A stretch of 64,000 nucleotides of DNA from Dromiciops gliroides (taxonomy: Eukaryota; Chordata; Mammalia; Microbiotheria; Microbiotheriidae): NCBI RefSeq assembly GCF_019393635.1, contig NC_057864.1, positions 468,580,617-468,644,616 on the forward strand, given 5' to 3'. The notes beneath the pieces are model-generated. The model saw nothing but the letters and a program-made list of their open reading frames with translations. It made no database searches and was not told the origin of the DNA. Positions 63,622 to 64,000 of the stretch are shown piece by piece. How positions within the stretch are numbered: position 1 is the stretch's first letter; each line of letters starts with the position of its first letter. The position numbers and the translations under genes were made by a program.

Positions 63622-64000
63622 CTGACACACACAAAAAAAGAGATTCCCTTCTGAATGGACAACTTGAGTTGGAATCGAGATATGACAGAACCCAAATGTC
63701 TTTTCATTTCCTATTTTACAGATAACAGTGACAAAGCAGCAGAGCATGTAGAGGGAGAACTAACCAGGAAGCCAGGAAGACCTGGCTGATTTAATCCTGG
63801 GCAGATCACTTCAGTCCCGAGTGCTCAGGGCAGTTCTCTGGCCATAGGCTGCAGAGGAAATGCTAGACTCACTGGGAGACAGCATCCTCAACCAGGAGCT
63901 TCCCTAAGTCAAGGGCTTCAAGAGGCCCAGGCCCTGTCTTTGTTCTGCTCCCTTTAGATAACAGCAGTGGTGACCTGAAACCCTATTCTCAGAAGAGGGA
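63622..64000 (-). other. NCOR1 intron at the window edge
   Basis: No further NCOR1 exon is visible. A short MIR-like piece (TGGGCAGATCACTTCAGTCC) lies near 63800-63850. Confidence 0.5.

Noticed and set aside
1-64000. A previously undescribed multi-gene system
   Set aside because: The three recognised genes are ordinary conserved mammalian genes in known order; remaining sequence is intron, UTR, promoter and repeats.

Overview
The window is vertebrate nuclear DNA and almost certainly marsupial. It has split genes with GT-AG introns, a CpG-island promoter, and many copies of the tRNA-related marsupial SINE that begins GGGGCAGCTAGGTGG and ends in an A-rich tail. Marsupial-type L1 3' ends, old L2 and MIR/CORE-SINE copies, hAT-like short elements and one solo LTR are also present. 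The species cannot be fixed from the sequence alone. There are no prokaryotic features.

Three protein-coding genes are recognised from exon translations, in the order ZSWIM7 - TTC19 - NCOR1, which as far as I know is the order on human chromosome 17p. ZSWIM7 (minus strand) contributes its first three coding exons at 12563-12638, 10383-10404 and 7361-7463. The exons for its SWIM zinc finger were not found and probably lie left of base 1. TTC19 (plus strand) is complete: ten coding exons from 13590 to 20906 encode a 386-residue mitochondrial inner-membrane TPR protein. ZSWIM7 and TTC19 are divergent and share a CpG island (about 12230-14100). Between them lie a ZNF143-like element, a CACGTG E-box and two ETS sites, and two tandem RFX X-box-like motifs sit in TTC19 intron 1.

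NCOR1 (minus strand) fills the right two thirds. Twenty coding exons from 63621 down to 26046 encode the C-terminal 1295 residues of the nuclear receptor corepressor, including all three CoRNR-box nuclear-receptor interaction motifs. The N-terminal repression and SANT domains lie beyond base 64000. Every exon junction keeps phase. TTC19 and NCOR1 converge on their 3' UTRs around 20.9-26.0 kb.

The rest is intron and repeat. About 19 marsupial SINEs (most with readable target-site duplications), several L2 and L1 fragments, five related hAT-like elements, a solo LTR with a 4-bp duplication, microsatellites and a short interstitial telomere-like tract are listed. I found no new multi-gene system. 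The more interesting signals are regulatory (promoter and X-box motifs), splicing choices (a NAGNAG acceptor in TTC19, alternative in-phase donors in NCOR1), an expanded Arg-Glu codon repeat in NCOR1, and a large L1-derived inverted repeat in an NCOR1 intron.
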